Positions 8,143 through 16,909 of a DNA stretch of 64,000 bases are shown piece by piece; position 1 is the first letter of the stretch, and each line of letters starts with the position of its first letter. Below the pieces are notes generated by a model. The model was given only the letters and a program-made list of their open reading frames with translations, did no database searches and was not told the origin of the DNA. Position numbers and translations under genes: made by a program. Source of the stretch: CAYTZA01 sp964442365 (GTDB taxonomy: Bacteria; Patescibacteriota; Minisyncoccia; Phycocordibacterales; DAORIS01); NCBI GenBank assembly GCA_964442365.1, contig CAYTZA010000001.1:1-64000 (forward strand). The letters are read 5' to 3'.

Positions 8143-9795
8143 ATGTCTAGTTCTGAAGATAAGGTTAATTATTTTGCTGAGACTGACTCTCGTAATCAGC
8201 ATGTAAAATTTGGTATCAAAGCCTCTGACCGTACTCGTCATGTGTATATTATTGGAAAGACGGGTATGGGTAAGTCTACTCTCCTTGAAAACATGGCTGT
8301 GCAGGATATACAAAACGGAGAGGGTCTAGCCTTTATTGATCCTCACGGTAAGACTGCAGAATTGCTCCTTGATTATGTGCCACAAGAACGTATAAAAGAT
8401 GTAGTATATTTTGCTCCTTTTGATCTCGATTATCCAATTTCTTTCAATGTCATGGAGGATGTTGGTTTTGAACGTAGGCACTTAGTGGCAAACGGGCTTA
8501 TGAGTGCGTTTAAAAAAATCTGGGTTGATGCTTGGTCAGCTCGTATGGAGTATATTTTAAATAATATTCTACTTTCTTTGCTGGAGTATCCAGATTCTAC
8601 ACTGATCGGTGTTAACCGTATGCTAGTTGATAAGGATTATAGAAAAAAGGTGGTAGACAATATTTCAGATCCTTCAGTAAAAGCTTTTTGGACGGATGAA
8701 TTTGCTAAGTACGGTGAAAAATACATGCAAGAAGCTGGTGCTGCGATCCAAAACAAAATCGGACAGTTTATCGCAAATCCAATGGTGCGCAATATTATTG
8801 GTCAGCCACGGTCGTCTTTTGATATGAGAAAGATTATGGATGAGCGTAAAATTCTCATCATTAACCTTTCAAAGGGACGTGTGGGTGAGGGCAATGCAAA
8901 CCTTCTTGGTAGTATGCTTATTACTAAAATATATTTGGCTGCTATGTCTCGAGCAGATTTGTCTCCGACAACGATGAATAAAACGCCAAATTTCTATCTT
9001 TATGTGGATGAGTTCCAGTCTTTCGCCAATGAGTCTTTTGCAGACATTTTGTCAGAAGCGCGTAAATACAAACTTAATCTTACGATTGCTCACCAGTATA
9101 TAGAGCAGATGAGTGAAGAGGTGCGTGCTGCAGTTTTTGGTAACGTCGGTACTATGATTGCTTTTCGTGTTGGAGCTTTTGATGCTGAAATACTTGAAAA
9201 AGAATTTGCTCCATATTTTGAAGCGCAAGATCTTGTTAATCTTGGTTTTGTGCAGATTTATCTCAAACTTATGATCGATGGTATTTCTTCGCATCCTTTT
9301 TCTGCCAATACTCTTCCTCCGATTCCTAAACCTATTGTTTCTGAAAAAGAGGCTATCGTGGAAGCTTCTAGAGCTAGTTTTGCACAGTCGCGTGAAAAAG
9401 TTGAAGAGGAGATTCGTGAGTGGCACAAACCAATTAACGCTTCTGTAAAACCAATTCCTAAAACCAATATTGTTCCACCAGCACCTCGTGAAGAACCAGC
9501 ACCACGTCAGGAATCTCGTCCTGTAGTGCCAAAAGTTGAACATCGCCCAAAAATAACTATTCCTGTTTCAAAAGAACCAAGAGAGACACTTGTAGCAAAA
9601 CCTCCTGTAAAAAAAGATAGTGGGTCACTAAAGGCCGCTTTAGAAGCTGCACTAAAAAACGCTACTCCTACTTCAACTCAACCCAAAAAAACGATAGAGA
9701 AGACTGAAGAGAAAAGAGATATAAAAACAAATACTGATATTTCTACTAGAGAGGTGCCTGCAGACGTATTAAAAAATATTTTGAAGGCGGAATAG
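8143..9795 (+). CDS. VirD4/TraG-type ATPase (DUF87-like), cytosolic
   Basis: 550 residues from the ATG at 8143. A TACAAT box ends 6 nt upstream, so a leaderless mRNA is predicted; the frame is open further up inside the previous gene. Walker A GKTGMGKST is at about residues 38-46, FIDPHGKTAELL follows, and Walker B YVDEFQSF with an arginine-containing SEARKYKLNLTIAHQY block resembles TraD/TraG coupling-protein ATPases. No N-terminal membrane helices are seen, unlike classical VirD4. The last ~150 residues are Pro/Lys/Glu-rich and low complexity. No relaxase or other conjugation gene is in the window, so its partner, perhaps a type IV pilus or secretion machine, is not visible. Confidence 0.85.
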   Translation: MSSSEDKVNYFAETDSRNQHVKFGIKASDRTRHVYIIGKTGMGKSTLLENMAVQDIQNGEGLAFIDPHGKTAELLLDYVPQERIKDVVYFAPFDLDYPISFNVMEDVGFERRHLVANGLMSAFKKIWVDAWSARMEYILNNILLSLLEYPDSTLIGVNRMLVDKDYRKKVVDNISDPSVKAFWTDEFAKYGEKYMQEAGAAIQNKIGQFIANPMVRNIIGQPRSSFDMRKIMDERKILIINLSKGRVGEGNANLLGSMLITKIYLAAMSRADLSPTTMNKTPNFYLYVDEFQSFANESFADILSEARKYKLNLTIAHQYIEQMSEEVRAAVFGNVGTMIAFRVGAFDAEILEKEFAPYFEAQDLVNLGFVQIYLKLMIDGISSHPFSANTLPPIPKPIVSEKEAIVEASRASFAQSREKVEEEIREWHKPINASVKPIPKTNIVPPAPREEPAPRQESRPVVPKVEHRPKITIPVSKEPRETLVAKPPVKKDSGSLKAALEAALKNATPTSTQPKKTIEKTEEKRDIKTNTDISTREVPADVLKNILKAE

Positions 9796-10533
9796 GGCAA
9801 TACGAAGAGAGCTTTTGAGGACACCTAGCCATGCATGAGGGTATTCTTTTTTGTGAGAAATAATAAGTTTAATATTTGTTCTGTATAGTTCCAATTTTCT
9901 TTGTTTACTAGCACCTCCAGTTCTTTCGGTATAAGCAACTTCAAAACCTTCAATATTAGAAAATTGGCCAAATTGTCCCATACGAAGCCAGAGATCGTAA
10001 TCTTCTGCTAGATATAGTGCTTTGAATCCTCCAGCACGGATGTAAGCTTCTTTTCGAAACATAACCGTACAGTTCATGAAATTATTTTTGATAAGTATAC
10101 TTCTGCGTATATTTTTATCAGAAACTGGATTTGTGTAGTATTTGAGTAATTTTTCTTGTTCATCGACAATACGAGTTTTTGCCCCTCCTATAAGAACAGT
10201 CTTAGTGTGATTATCAAGAAATGTCTTCTGAATAGAGAGTTTATTGTCTGATATCCAGAAATCATCATCATCTATAATCGCTACGTATTCGCCGAGAGAT
10301 TCTCGTATAGCTTTATCACGAGCTAAACCAGGACCAATATTTTTTTCAAGGACGATGACTTTGGTTCGAGAATCTTTTTCTGACCACCTAGTGGCTTTTT
10401 CTACGGTATTGTCTGTACTTCCGTCACTTATTATAATCAATTCAAAATCGGCATCTTTTTGTTTTAAAACACTTTCAATAGCTCGATCTATATATTTGGA
10501 ACCATTTTTGGTAGCAAGGATTACACTGATCAT
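9769..10533 (-). CDS. Family 2 glycosyltransferase
   Basis: 254 residues, GT-A fold. MISVILATKNGSKYIDRAIESVL opens the nucleotide-binding domain in the form typical of GT2; IISDGSTDNT and the metal-binding IDDDDFW (DxD) follow. AEDYDLWLRMGQFG is the acceptor-side ED motif. Last gene of the minus-strand glycan operon, overlapping the previous one by 4 nt. Its 3' end overlaps the convergent ATPase gene by 27 nt. Sugar specificity cannot be read from the sequence. Confidence 0.92.
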   Translation of the reverse strand: MISVILATKNGSKYIDRAIESVLKQKDADFELIIISDGSTDNTVEKATRWSEKDSRTKVIVLEKNIGPGLARDKAIRESLGEYVAIIDDDDFWISDNKLSIQKTFLDNHTKTVLIGGAKTRIVDEQEKLLKYYTNPVSDKNIRRSILIKNNFMNCTVMFRKEAYIRAGGFKALYLAEDYDLWLRMGQFGQFSNIEGFEVAYTERTGGASKQRKLELYRTNIKLIISHKKEYPHAWLGVLKSSLRIALFRLQNIF

Positions 10534-11417
10534 ATTTGTATCCAGTTACTTGGTATAACATCTCTTGTTTTGACTCTTTTGTCGGCAATCCATTGTTTTG
10601 GAGCGATCACTATTTTTTTATTGTTTGGATTAAGCCATGCTCCCCACCAACTAAAACTTGAATTGGCAATAATATGATGATCACAAGAGCTCATGAGAAT
10701 AATTTCCTCGTAGTCAAACTTTCCATAGTCAGCAGGGTCTGGGCGAGACATGTAGTGATCTTGTACACCAAGGGGTAGTATTTGTGGTAGATGTTCTTTT
10801 GCCCATTCTATATCGTCAGAAAATATAAACACAGAATATGTACCAAGTTTTTCTGTTAGTAGAGCAAGGGCTTTTTTATAATATTCTATATCACACATAC
10901 CAAAACGTTTGCTGATACTTGGATTATTTGCATAATCACCACGTCGAACATGAAGAGAAATTGCTGGTGTAGAAGTTTTGATTGTATTGCGTAGTGATGT
11001 TGCTTGTGTTGTAAGAGGAGTTTTGAGGGTTAATTCTTTCCGTATTTCATCGGCTATTGGAGAAAAGTATTTTTCACTTTGCCAGAATCCTTCTAAATAT
11101 GAATCATTTTGTACAGAAAAATATTGAGGATTAAAAATATATGCTTGGTGTGGGAATATCTTTCTTTTTATTTTTCTTAAAAGTCTCTTTTTAAAAGTAT
11201 GCTGAGCGAGTGATTCTGTTTCGGTGATAAGTCGAGCTTTTATATTGAAATGATCTAATTTGAAATTGCGCACGGCGTCATTTGTCTGGAACTGCCAAGT
11301 GGTATACGTAGTATGATCCAATACTAGTTCAGTATTCTGTTTTGTAGCAAGAGCTCTACCAAAAGCGTATTGGAATAGTTGGTTGCCGAGCCCGCCTACA
11401 AGTTTAATCGTTATCAT
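10530..11417 (-). CDS. Alpha-1,2-fucosyltransferase family (GT11)
   Basis: 295 residues, normal for GT11. The N-terminus KLVGGLGNQLFQYAFGRALA is the hallmark of this family, and HVRRGDY is its GDP-fucose-binding motif. The C-terminal SFSWWGAWLN is also typical. It probably adds fucose, or a related deoxyhexose, to a surface glycan. It sits 4 nt from the preceding GT4 gene and overlaps the next by 4 nt. No GDP-fucose synthesis genes are seen in this window, so the donor must come from elsewhere in the genome or from a host. Confidence 0.93.
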   Translation of the reverse strand: MITIKLVGGLGNQLFQYAFGRALATKQNTELVLDHTTYTTWQFQTNDAVRNFKLDHFNIKARLITETESLAQHTFKKRLLRKIKRKIFPHQAYIFNPQYFSVQNDSYLEGFWQSEKYFSPIADEIRKELTLKTPLTTQATSLRNTIKTSTPAISLHVRRGDYANNPSISKRFGMCDIEYYKKALALLTEKLGTYSVFIFSDDIEWAKEHLPQILPLGVQDHYMSRPDPADYGKFDYEEIILMSSCDHHIIANSSFSWWGAWLNPNNKKIVIAPKQWIADKRVKTRDVIPSNWIQI

Positions 11418-11421
11418 GTGT

Positions 11422-12612
11422 CTATTGTACTAGAGATGCATAAAATGCAAGATATGCATCGGTCATGTGTTTGAGTGTAAATCTGGTATGAACTTTTTGT
11501 ATAGACTGTTCTCCCATGCGACCATATTCTTCTTTTGACAAAGAAAATAGTGTATTTAGATTAGTAATTAGTTCGCTAGTATTTTCTTTGTTTGTTATAT
11601 AGCCGTTTTGTTCATGCTCTACTGCTTCAGCAACACCACCAACATCAAATGCAACAATTGGTAGACCACAAGACATGGCTTCCAAAATAACCAAAGGAAA
11701 GTTTTCAGCGATAGAAGTAAAGAGTAGGGCATCCGATGCGGAATAATAAAGGGCCAAAGTTTTTTTGTCACTGATATGTGTGATATTCAGAATGTTACTC
11801 TGACTTTCTTCTGGTTTGTGATAGCCAACAATTACAAAAAGTGTATTTGAATCTTGTGCATATGATTTTATAACTTTCTCAGCGTGAACCCATCCTTTCC
11901 AGGGATTTTTTTTAGGATCATCGGCAAGAAACAATACAATTTTTTTATCGTGAGGGAGATTTAGAATATTTCGTGCTTCTTGTTTGTCTTTACGTACAAA
12001 AACTGATGTATCTATGCCATTATAAATAAGGCGTACATCTTGCGTGTCCAGAACTGTTTTTTCCAGTCTTTTTTTTAGCCAGAGTGATGGAGCTACAATA
12101 TGAAGCTTTGATTTTTTATATATTTGAGATTTTCTCCAGGTTAGGTAGTAATCATTGTTCCAGAGAGTACGTGGTTGCATATTAATACTCGGACAAGTAT
12201 ATAGACCATTGCATAGTTTGGTATTTTCTAGTGAGTGAGCGCAGTGTGCTGTAAGAGCCCATTCGTCGTGTAGTGTCCAGATTACGGGTTTTAAAAGGGA
12301 CATTTTTTGGAGAGTAGAAAGATTAAAGAATCTTCCGTGGAGGTTATGACAGTGCACTATATCAGCCTCTTTAAATTCTTTAGTTTTGAGTATCCAGTCA
12401 CTTTTTAAAAGATCATCAGTAGCTAAAAGAAAACCAAGATATTTACGCCATTTTTGTCGAGGAATTATTTTGACTTTTGGATCTTGGCTACGCTTATCAG
12501 CTACAAACATAGAAACAGTATGTCCTTGTTTTTCAAGTGCTTGTTTGATATCCCATGATACTTTAGCGGCTCCACCCATTATATCTGTCGTGCCTATGAT
12601 TAGAATATTCAT
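11422..12612 (-). CDS. Family 4 glycosyltransferase (GT-B)
   Basis: 396 residues with two Rossmann-like halves. The N-terminal half starts MNILIIGTTDIMGGAAKVSWDI; the C-terminal half has DKKIVLFLADDPKKNPWKG and the donor-binding block FPLVILEAMSCGLPIVAFDVGG with the E-x7-E pattern typical of GT4 retaining enzymes. Fourth glycosyltransferase gene of the minus-strand operon, overlapping the upstream gene by 4 nt. Donor and acceptor unknown. Confidence 0.93.
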   Translation of the reverse strand: MNILIIGTTDIMGGAAKVSWDIKQALEKQGHTVSMFVADKRSQDPKVKIIPRQKWRKYLGFLLATDDLLKSDWILKTKEFKEADIVHCHNLHGRFFNLSTLQKMSLLKPVIWTLHDEWALTAHCAHSLENTKLCNGLYTCPSINMQPRTLWNNDYYLTWRKSQIYKKSKLHIVAPSLWLKKRLEKTVLDTQDVRLIYNGIDTSVFVRKDKQEARNILNLPHDKKIVLFLADDPKKNPWKGWVHAEKVIKSYAQDSNTLFVIVGYHKPEESQSNILNITHISDKKTLALYYSASDALLFTSIAENFPLVILEAMSCGLPIVAFDVGGVAEAVEHEQNGYITNKENTSELITNLNTLFSLSKEEYGRMGEQSIQKVHTRFTLKHMTDAYLAFYASLVQ

Positions 12613-13508
12613 ATTTTTTGTAACAATAAACGTATTTTTGTTTGTATCTTTTTAAAGAGAGAAGTTTTATATACTTTAACAAACAAATATCTATCTGCTT
12701 CAGAAGATTCTTTTATCTCTTTTGGATGAATAATATATTCTAAACTATTTGTTGGTCTTTCTAGGGACGCATCTTTTGTCTTAGTATGAGTAGAGTCTTT
12801 TCCGAAACCTATGTTACTAACTAAGTTCATATTTGGAGTAATTGATAGGGAGTTATTTTGCCATATAGAAAAGAGCCATTTTGCATCCCAAAATGTATAC
12901 TTGCCACTTTTTAATTGGGTGTAAAATTTAGACCAATATTTATGTTCATCTCCGTGTGTAGTTTTTATAGAGGGGGCATTTTTTAGTGTATGGTCATATT
13001 TTTTCCAAGCACGTTTCCATGTAGCCCAACCCCATGTATTTGGATATCTTGAAAAATAGTAGCTACCATTACCGCGAATATTTCCATCTTGGAAATTGTT
13101 TCCAGAAATCATCATAATTTTTTCATTGGAAGAGTATTTTTCTAGTAGTTCTTGGCAGAAATAAAAGAAATCTTTATGTGGAATGCAATCATCTTCAAAA
13201 ATAATACCATTTTCAACTTGTTCAAAAAACCAAGTTATAGCTGAGGGAACACGTTCATCGCAACCGATATTGTGATCAAGAAAATCAGTGTGTATTTCAC
13301 ATGGCCAATCAATATCTTTAATCACTGACCGAGTCTCTTCGCATAAATTATCTTCGCCAGCCTTATAAGAACGCGGTCCATCTGCAGCAATAAAAAGTTT
13401 AGTAGGTTTTATTTCTCGTATTTTGGCAAATAGAGTACGTGCTTTATCCGGACGATTAAATATTATGAGAAGGATTGGAGTGGTAAATTGAGTGTTATTT
13501 ATTTTCAT
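12609..13508 (-). CDS. GNT-I-like nucleotide-sugar transferase
   Basis: 299 residues. TPILLIIFNRPDKARTLF opens a GT-A-like domain; IFEDDCIPHKDFFYF carries the DDC variant of the metal-binding DxD motif seen in HlpA/GNT-I-like bacterial proteins, and TWGWATWKRAWKKYD is a Trp-rich motif typical of that group. It overlaps both neighbours (4 nt downstream, 14 nt upstream), so it is co-translated within the glycan operon. Exact sugar unknown. Confidence 0.85.
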   Translation of the reverse strand: MKINNTQFTTPILLIIFNRPDKARTLFAKIREIKPTKLFIAADGPRSYKAGEDNLCEETRSVIKDIDWPCEIHTDFLDHNIGCDERVPSAITWFFEQVENGIIFEDDCIPHKDFFYFCQELLEKYSSNEKIMMISGNNFQDGNIRGNGSYYFSRYPNTWGWATWKRAWKKYDHTLKNAPSIKTTHGDEHKYWSKFYTQLKSGKYTFWDAKWLFSIWQNNSLSITPNMNLVSNIGFGKDSTHTKTKDASLERPTNSLEYIIHPKEIKESSEADRYLFVKVYKTSLFKKIQTKIRLLLQKI

Positions 13509-15333
13509 ATTCTTGAAATGATACGGTTGTATAGTATTTATTATATTTTTTTACAAGATTATCAAATGAAATAAATTCTTTTTTGTTTAAATTTATATTG
13601 TAAAATGGTTCGTGTATTATATATTTCGAGTATCTTTTTGCCAGCCAATTACTGTAAGTTTCAAACTCAGAAAAACAAGAGTTTTTATCGGTGTCTATTT
13701 TTTTAATAATAATTTCAAACCATGGATTTTTGGTATCTTTGTGTGTATTTTCTATTTCCTTTTTCATTTCATTTAAAAGACTTTTATTAAAAATCATCAT
13801 ATGACATACAGAAGAAAAATAATTTGGATTTTTGTATTTAAAGATTTTTGTAAAAGTATCATAATAATCTTTATTCCATTCTATGCTTTGTCTTATAATA
13901 AATTTATTTTCTCTTATAAAATCTTGGGGAGAGATAAAAATAGTATCATCGTCTAGTGTTATGTACGAATCAGTTGTTACAAATGAATCTGCTCCAAGTT
14001 TAAGTAATTGTTGAAAAATCCAATTACTACGATTCCATGAATTGAATTTTTCTTTTAGGTTTTGTTTCGTATAAGGTGTAACCGTATCCTCATCTATAAA
14101 AATACAGTTATTTTTTTTACAAAAAGCGATATTCTTATCATTTTTGGGACATATTAAAAATATTTTATTTATTTTATGTTTAATAAACTTTGTAGAGTCT
14201 ATTACATTTTTTGTAATAATTTCATCTTTTAAGATCGTTGGTATTACTATGTCTATGTAATTATTATCCTTTGTCCCATCTTTTAAAAAAGCTATTTTTA
14301 GTTTACTTTTTATTTTTATCTTTATTAAATAATATAATAAAATTATATTGTAGTCTCTGTTTTGAACTATGCTTTTATATATTTTAAGTTTGTTTTTTGT
14401 TCTGTAGTAGATACCAACTAAACTATTTCTTTTAATTATTTTTTGTGGATGTACGCTCAGAGGGACACTTTTTCTGTCTATATTTTGTTCAATAAGTTCC
14501 GTTGTATTTGTAACAAAAACTTGTGATATTTTTTTTATTTCATCAAATAAGTTTTGATTATGTTTACAGCCTTCGATAATTAATCTCTGTACTTCTGGAG
14601 TAAATAGAAAAATAAATTCATCTAGAATTATTTGCCAATTTCTATTTATTTTCCCATCGTTGTATTCGCGCACATAATATGATGGTGTGCTAGTAATACG
14701 ATGTAGATAATTGGTATTTGGACATGTATATGCAATCAATCCATGACAAAGGAAGCGCCATGCAAATCCTTGAGTATCAAAACCGTGTTCGATGGGATAA
14801 CCACCTGCTATCTTGAAAGCTTTTTTGGTAAACATGAATACAGAATAAAGAGGGCAATACTGATTATTTTTTTCAAGGAGACTTTCAAATGGTATTTTTT
14901 CTCCAACAAAACTAAATGTGTCGATTCTTTGGATGTTATTGATATTGTTTTCTAAAAATTTTGTCGAATGATGCAAGCCCACTCCATCACAGTTTTTATC
15001 CATAAGCATGGTGAGCATAGGAGCTAGAGTGTTTGGTGGTAACATGTCGTCACTATCTAAACAAAAGATTACTTCAGATTTTGAATACTCTACAGCTTTA
15101 TTTCTTGTATAACCACCACCTTTATTTTCTTGATTAAAATATGCGGATATATTTTTGTATTTTTTAAGAATATTGTCGATAACCTCTTTTGTATTGTCTG
15201 TAGAACAATCTTCAACTAAAACAATTTCAAAATTATCTAATCCTTGTGCGTAACAAGAAGCAACCGCTTCTTCGAGTGTTTTTTCGCAATTGTAGCAGGG
15301 GATTATGATGGATAATTTTAGGTTTGTGGTCAT
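13495..15333 (-). CDS. Two-domain glycosyltransferase: GT2 plus DUF6492-like
   Basis: 612 residues, much longer than a single GT2. Residues 1-240 are a GT2 domain (KLSIIIPCYNCEKTLEEAV, VEDCSTDNT, CLDSDDM). After a Lys/Ile-rich linker, about residues 355-600 form a second domain starting IDIVIPTILKDEI, with SNWIFQQLLKLGADSF and TLDDDTIF, which resembles the DUF6492 glycosyltransferase group. So one chain probably performs two transfers. Base composition is notably AT-rich even for this window, and the protein is rich in Lys, Ile and Asn, suggesting separate ancestry. Overlaps the next gene by 14 nt. Confidence 0.85.
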   Translation of the reverse strand: MTTNLKLSIIIPCYNCEKTLEEAVASCYAQGLDNFEIVLVEDCSTDNTKEVIDNILKKYKNISAYFNQENKGGGYTRNKAVEYSKSEVIFCLDSDDMLPPNTLAPMLTMLMDKNCDGVGLHHSTKFLENNINNIQRIDTFSFVGEKIPFESLLEKNNQYCPLYSVFMFTKKAFKIAGGYPIEHGFDTQGFAWRFLCHGLIAYTCPNTNYLHRITSTPSYYVREYNDGKINRNWQIILDEFIFLFTPEVQRLIIEGCKHNQNLFDEIKKISQVFVTNTTELIEQNIDRKSVPLSVHPQKIIKRNSLVGIYYRTKNKLKIYKSIVQNRDYNIILLYYLIKIKIKSKLKIAFLKDGTKDNNYIDIVIPTILKDEIITKNVIDSTKFIKHKINKIFLICPKNDKNIAFCKKNNCIFIDEDTVTPYTKQNLKEKFNSWNRSNWIFQQLLKLGADSFVTTDSYITLDDDTIFISPQDFIRENKFIIRQSIEWNKDYYDTFTKIFKYKNPNYFSSVCHMMIFNKSLLNEMKKEIENTHKDTKNPWFEIIIKKIDTDKNSCFSEFETYSNWLAKRYSKYIIHEPFYNINLNKKEFISFDNLVKKYNKYYTTVSFQEYENK

Positions 15334-15349
15334 ATACCTTTTGTGATTT

Positions 15350-16882
15350 TCATATTCGACGCACTTTCTTTATAAGAATTTGAAAAAAACGTTCAAAATC
15401 ATTCCAATCTTCTGTTTCAAAAAAACCACATAGTTTATACAAAACAATAAATATACAAAAAGAAGTAAAACCAACAAGTAATAGGGTAAACATGTTTGAA
15501 ATAAGATGTGCTAATACAAATGTATTTAGTATATACAAAATACCTCCTATAAGAATTATTTTAAGCCATGTATGTGTATGGTGTTTGTGCCTTACTCCTA
15601 GTGCAAATATATGTTTCTCTGTATAGAAAAAGGCATATGCTATGGGTCCCAGAGAAAGAAGATACGCCCATGCCGCACCCATAATACCCCAGTGAGGAAT
15701 AAGTATTACAAGTAAGATGGTATTAAGAACTGCGGTACATATTGACATGATTGAAAGTACGCGCAGTTTTCCCATGCCAAGTAAAAATTGAGACAAAACT
15801 CCAGAAAGTGCTAAGAAAAAATTAGTAAAGGCAAGAATTATAAGAATATTAGACGCTGTATCTGCAAAATCTTTGTTGAGCCAATACAAAAGAATTTGAT
15901 AAGAAAATGATACAACCAATACTGTCAGAACAGCGGCCATGATCGTAATAAGACGAAGGGAGCGTATGTAGAGTCTCTGTGTCTGTTCTCGATTTCCGGA
16001 TCCTTCAAAATGCGCTGTCATAGGGAAAACAATATTAGTAAGACTGTTAGATATTGCTGGTATACGATTTGAGGCATTGCCGGGGAGACTATAGTACGTA
16101 AGGTTTGTAGGTCCTACATAAAAAGGAATAATAAGTCTATCAAGATAAGTAAGTGATGATGTAGCGAGATTGTTTAGAAAAGTGACTAGACCAAAACTGT
16201 AACATTTTTTGATTTCTTCTTTATCAAAAATAAATCTAAAACTAATATCAGGCATTAGTTTTTTGGCTATACGTATACCTATCACCATGGATATCAGCAT
16301 AAAAATAAATTGAATAACAAAAAGATCTGTAACTGAGTAGTCATTTATCACCGCAATTACTGTGGTTATGTTTGTGGCAGTTAGTATGCATATGCCAACT
16401 TTTGTTGTGATATCAAATCTCTGTATAGCTGGTGGAATAATCGTATAGACTGAAGAAATAGCATTAATAAAGAATATACCCCCAGCAAGTATGATGGCTG
16501 TTTTATATTCTAAATAATCAATAAAAAAATTTGGAAATATGTATATACCAAGTTCCATGGAGCCAATAACTCCAATTAATCCAATCACACCCATAATCAA
16601 AAAAATAGTTTGTGTTGAACCTATGAGATTTTGTAGTTTTTGTCTGTTATTTTGAGAATTATATTCAGCAATATATTTTGTAACCGCAGTCGAAACACCA
16701 AGGTCTAATAAACCAAGAAGACTAACGATTGTTGTTATGAACACATATATACCAAATTCTTTAGTTCCAAGAGAGAATACAATAATAGGTGTAAAGAAAA
16801 GCGAGAATATGAGTGGCCATATGAAGCCTATAATGCTGTACGAAGCGTTACGGAGGGCCTTTAGTGAATTACTCTGTTCCAC
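15350..16882 (-). CDS. Wzx-type polysaccharide flippase (MATE/MOP family)
   Basis: 510 residues with about 12-14 hydrophobic helices. The N-terminus NASYSIIGFIWPLIFSLFFTPIIV and the block LLGLLDLGVSTAVTKYIAEYNSQNN are typical of Wzx-like oligosaccharide flippases in the MOP superfamily. It would move lipid-linked glycan units across the membrane. First gene of the minus-strand glycan operon and divergent from the O-antigen ligase at 16910, its natural partner. The start is GTG at 16882, chosen because a TAACAT box ends 7 nt upstream; no SD is present. Confidence 0.92.
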   Translation of the reverse strand: MEQSNSLKALRNASYSIIGFIWPLIFSLFFTPIIVFSLGTKEFGIYVFITTIVSLLGLLDLGVSTAVTKYIAEYNSQNNRQKLQNLIGSTQTIFLIMGVIGLIGVIGSMELGIYIFPNFFIDYLEYKTAIILAGGIFFINAISSVYTIIPPAIQRFDITTKVGICILTATNITTVIAVINDYSVTDLFVIQFIFMLISMVIGIRIAKKLMPDISFRFIFDKEEIKKCYSFGLVTFLNNLATSSLTYLDRLIIPFYVGPTNLTYYSLPGNASNRIPAISNSLTNIVFPMTAHFEGSGNREQTQRLYIRSLRLITIMAAVLTVLVVSFSYQILLYWLNKDFADTASNILIILAFTNFFLALSGVLSQFLLGMGKLRVLSIMSICTAVLNTILLVILIPHWGIMGAAWAYLLSLGPIAYAFFYTEKHIFALGVRHKHHTHTWLKIILIGGILYILNTFVLAHLISNMFTLLLVGFTSFCIFIVLYKLCGFFETEDWNDFERFFQILIKKVRRI

Positions 16883-16909
16883 AAAATATATGTTAGCATA
16901 TAAAGGCTT
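16883..16909. promoter_or_regulatory. 27-bp divergent promoter with overlapping -10 boxes
   Basis: The flippase (GTG at 16882, minus) and the ligase (ATG at 16910, plus) are separated by only 27 bp. TAACAT (minus, 16890-16895) lies 7 nt from the GTG and TAGCAT (plus, 16894-16899) lies 10 nt from the ATG, sharing two base pairs. There is no room for SD leaders, so both mRNAs should be nearly leaderless. Confidence 0.55.

Noticed and set aside
8143..9795. Evidence for a conjugative element
   Set aside because: Only one VirD4-like ATPase is present, without relaxase, VirB genes or membrane helices.
9769..16882. Glycan cluster as a prophage or plasmid insert
   Set aside because: No integrase, phage structural gene or att repeat is present; it is an ordinary operon in tight overlap.
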